Below are positions 63,899-64,000 of a DNA stretch of 64,000 nt, piece by piece. The DNA is from Streptomyces sp. NBC_00659. Its GTDB lineage: Bacteria; Actinomycetota; Actinomycetes; Streptomycetales; Streptomycetaceae. The DNA lies in the NCBI RefSeq assembly GCF_036226925.1, contig NZ_CP109031.1, positions 3,782,001 to 3,846,000 of the forward strand, written 5' to 3'. The position numbers and the translations under genes were made by a program. Every line of letters begins with the position of its first letter. Position 1 is the stretch's first letter. The notes beneath the pieces were generated by a model. The model made no database searches, had not been told where the DNA came from, and saw only the letters and a list, made by a program, of their open reading frames with translations.

Positions 63899-64000
63899 TA
63901 TCAGATTATTGCGGGTAGTTGAACATGTCCATACCAATGCCCGACCCGGCCGGCCGCCCCGCCCGAGCCGCGCGAAAGTGCGAGGCCTACGAGGACACCT

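Overview
The window is high-GC actinobacterial chromosome with GTG and TTG starts, ATGA/GTGA gene overlaps and a TTA codon in adpA. Gene content and order match the Streptomyces coelicolor region from about SCO2780 to SCO2833 as I remember it (desEFABCD, hexosaminidase, glmS, adpA, ornA, cebR-cebEFG-bglC, cdgA, ehu transporter, chitin-binding protein). It is almost certainly a Streptomyces core-chromosome segment. I see no insertion sequence, prophage or CRISPR array.

Region 1 (1-7,100): desferrioxamine uptake and biosynthesis (desE partial, desF, an iron box, desABCD), closed by a strong hairpin. Region 2 (7,085-18,430): GH20 hexosaminidase with two DasR-type sites, a DUF4429/SHOCT protein, a Tat-exported acid phosphatase, glmS, a YaaH-like membrane protein, a universal stress protein, then the developmental regulator adpA with its leucine TTA codon and ornA. 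Region 3 (18,500-25,700): tRNA-His, a GNAT acetyltransferase and the cellobiose locus cebR/cebEFG/bglC with two CebR operators. Region 4 (25,800-32,450): a TetR/MMPL efflux pair with a twin operator, a WhiJ-like trio (ATPase, XRE/DUF5753 regulator, DUF397 protein) and a CBM2-GH18 chitinase with its own DasR-type site.

Region 5 (32,700-39,540): a two-component system, a secreted protein, a spermidine-synthase-like protein, a small hypothetical protein, a TPR regulator with a DPY-rich linker and a histidine phosphatase. Region 6 (39,780-46,510): a PAP2 membrane phosphatase, then three overlapping genes encoding a PD-(D/E)XK nuclease with a cysteine cluster, an uncharacterised protein and a Dna2/UPF1-like SF1 helicase. 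A small gene, a primase-polymerase-like gene and tRNA-Lys follow. The three-gene module is the best candidate here for an undescribed system: it looks like a Dna2-type nuclease-helicase split over three polypeptides.

Region 7 (46,580-54,120): M6 protease, GGDEF-EAL protein cdgA, luciferase-like monooxygenase with a hairpin covering its ribosome-binding site, an Asp/Glu-racemase-family gene and its decayed paralogue, and a 2-hydroxyacid dehydrogenase. Region 8 (54,400-63,900): ectoine-type ABC transporter ehuBCDA, IclR regulator, second identical tRNA-Lys, M18 aminopeptidase, acyl-CoA synthetase, DUF3592 protein and an AA10 chitin monooxygenase with a DasR-type site. Three chitin-degradation genes scattered over 55 kb (hexosaminidase, chitinase, AA10) each carry a DasR-type palindrome, so they are probably coordinated by the GlcNAc regulator, while glmS makes the matching amino sugar phosphate.
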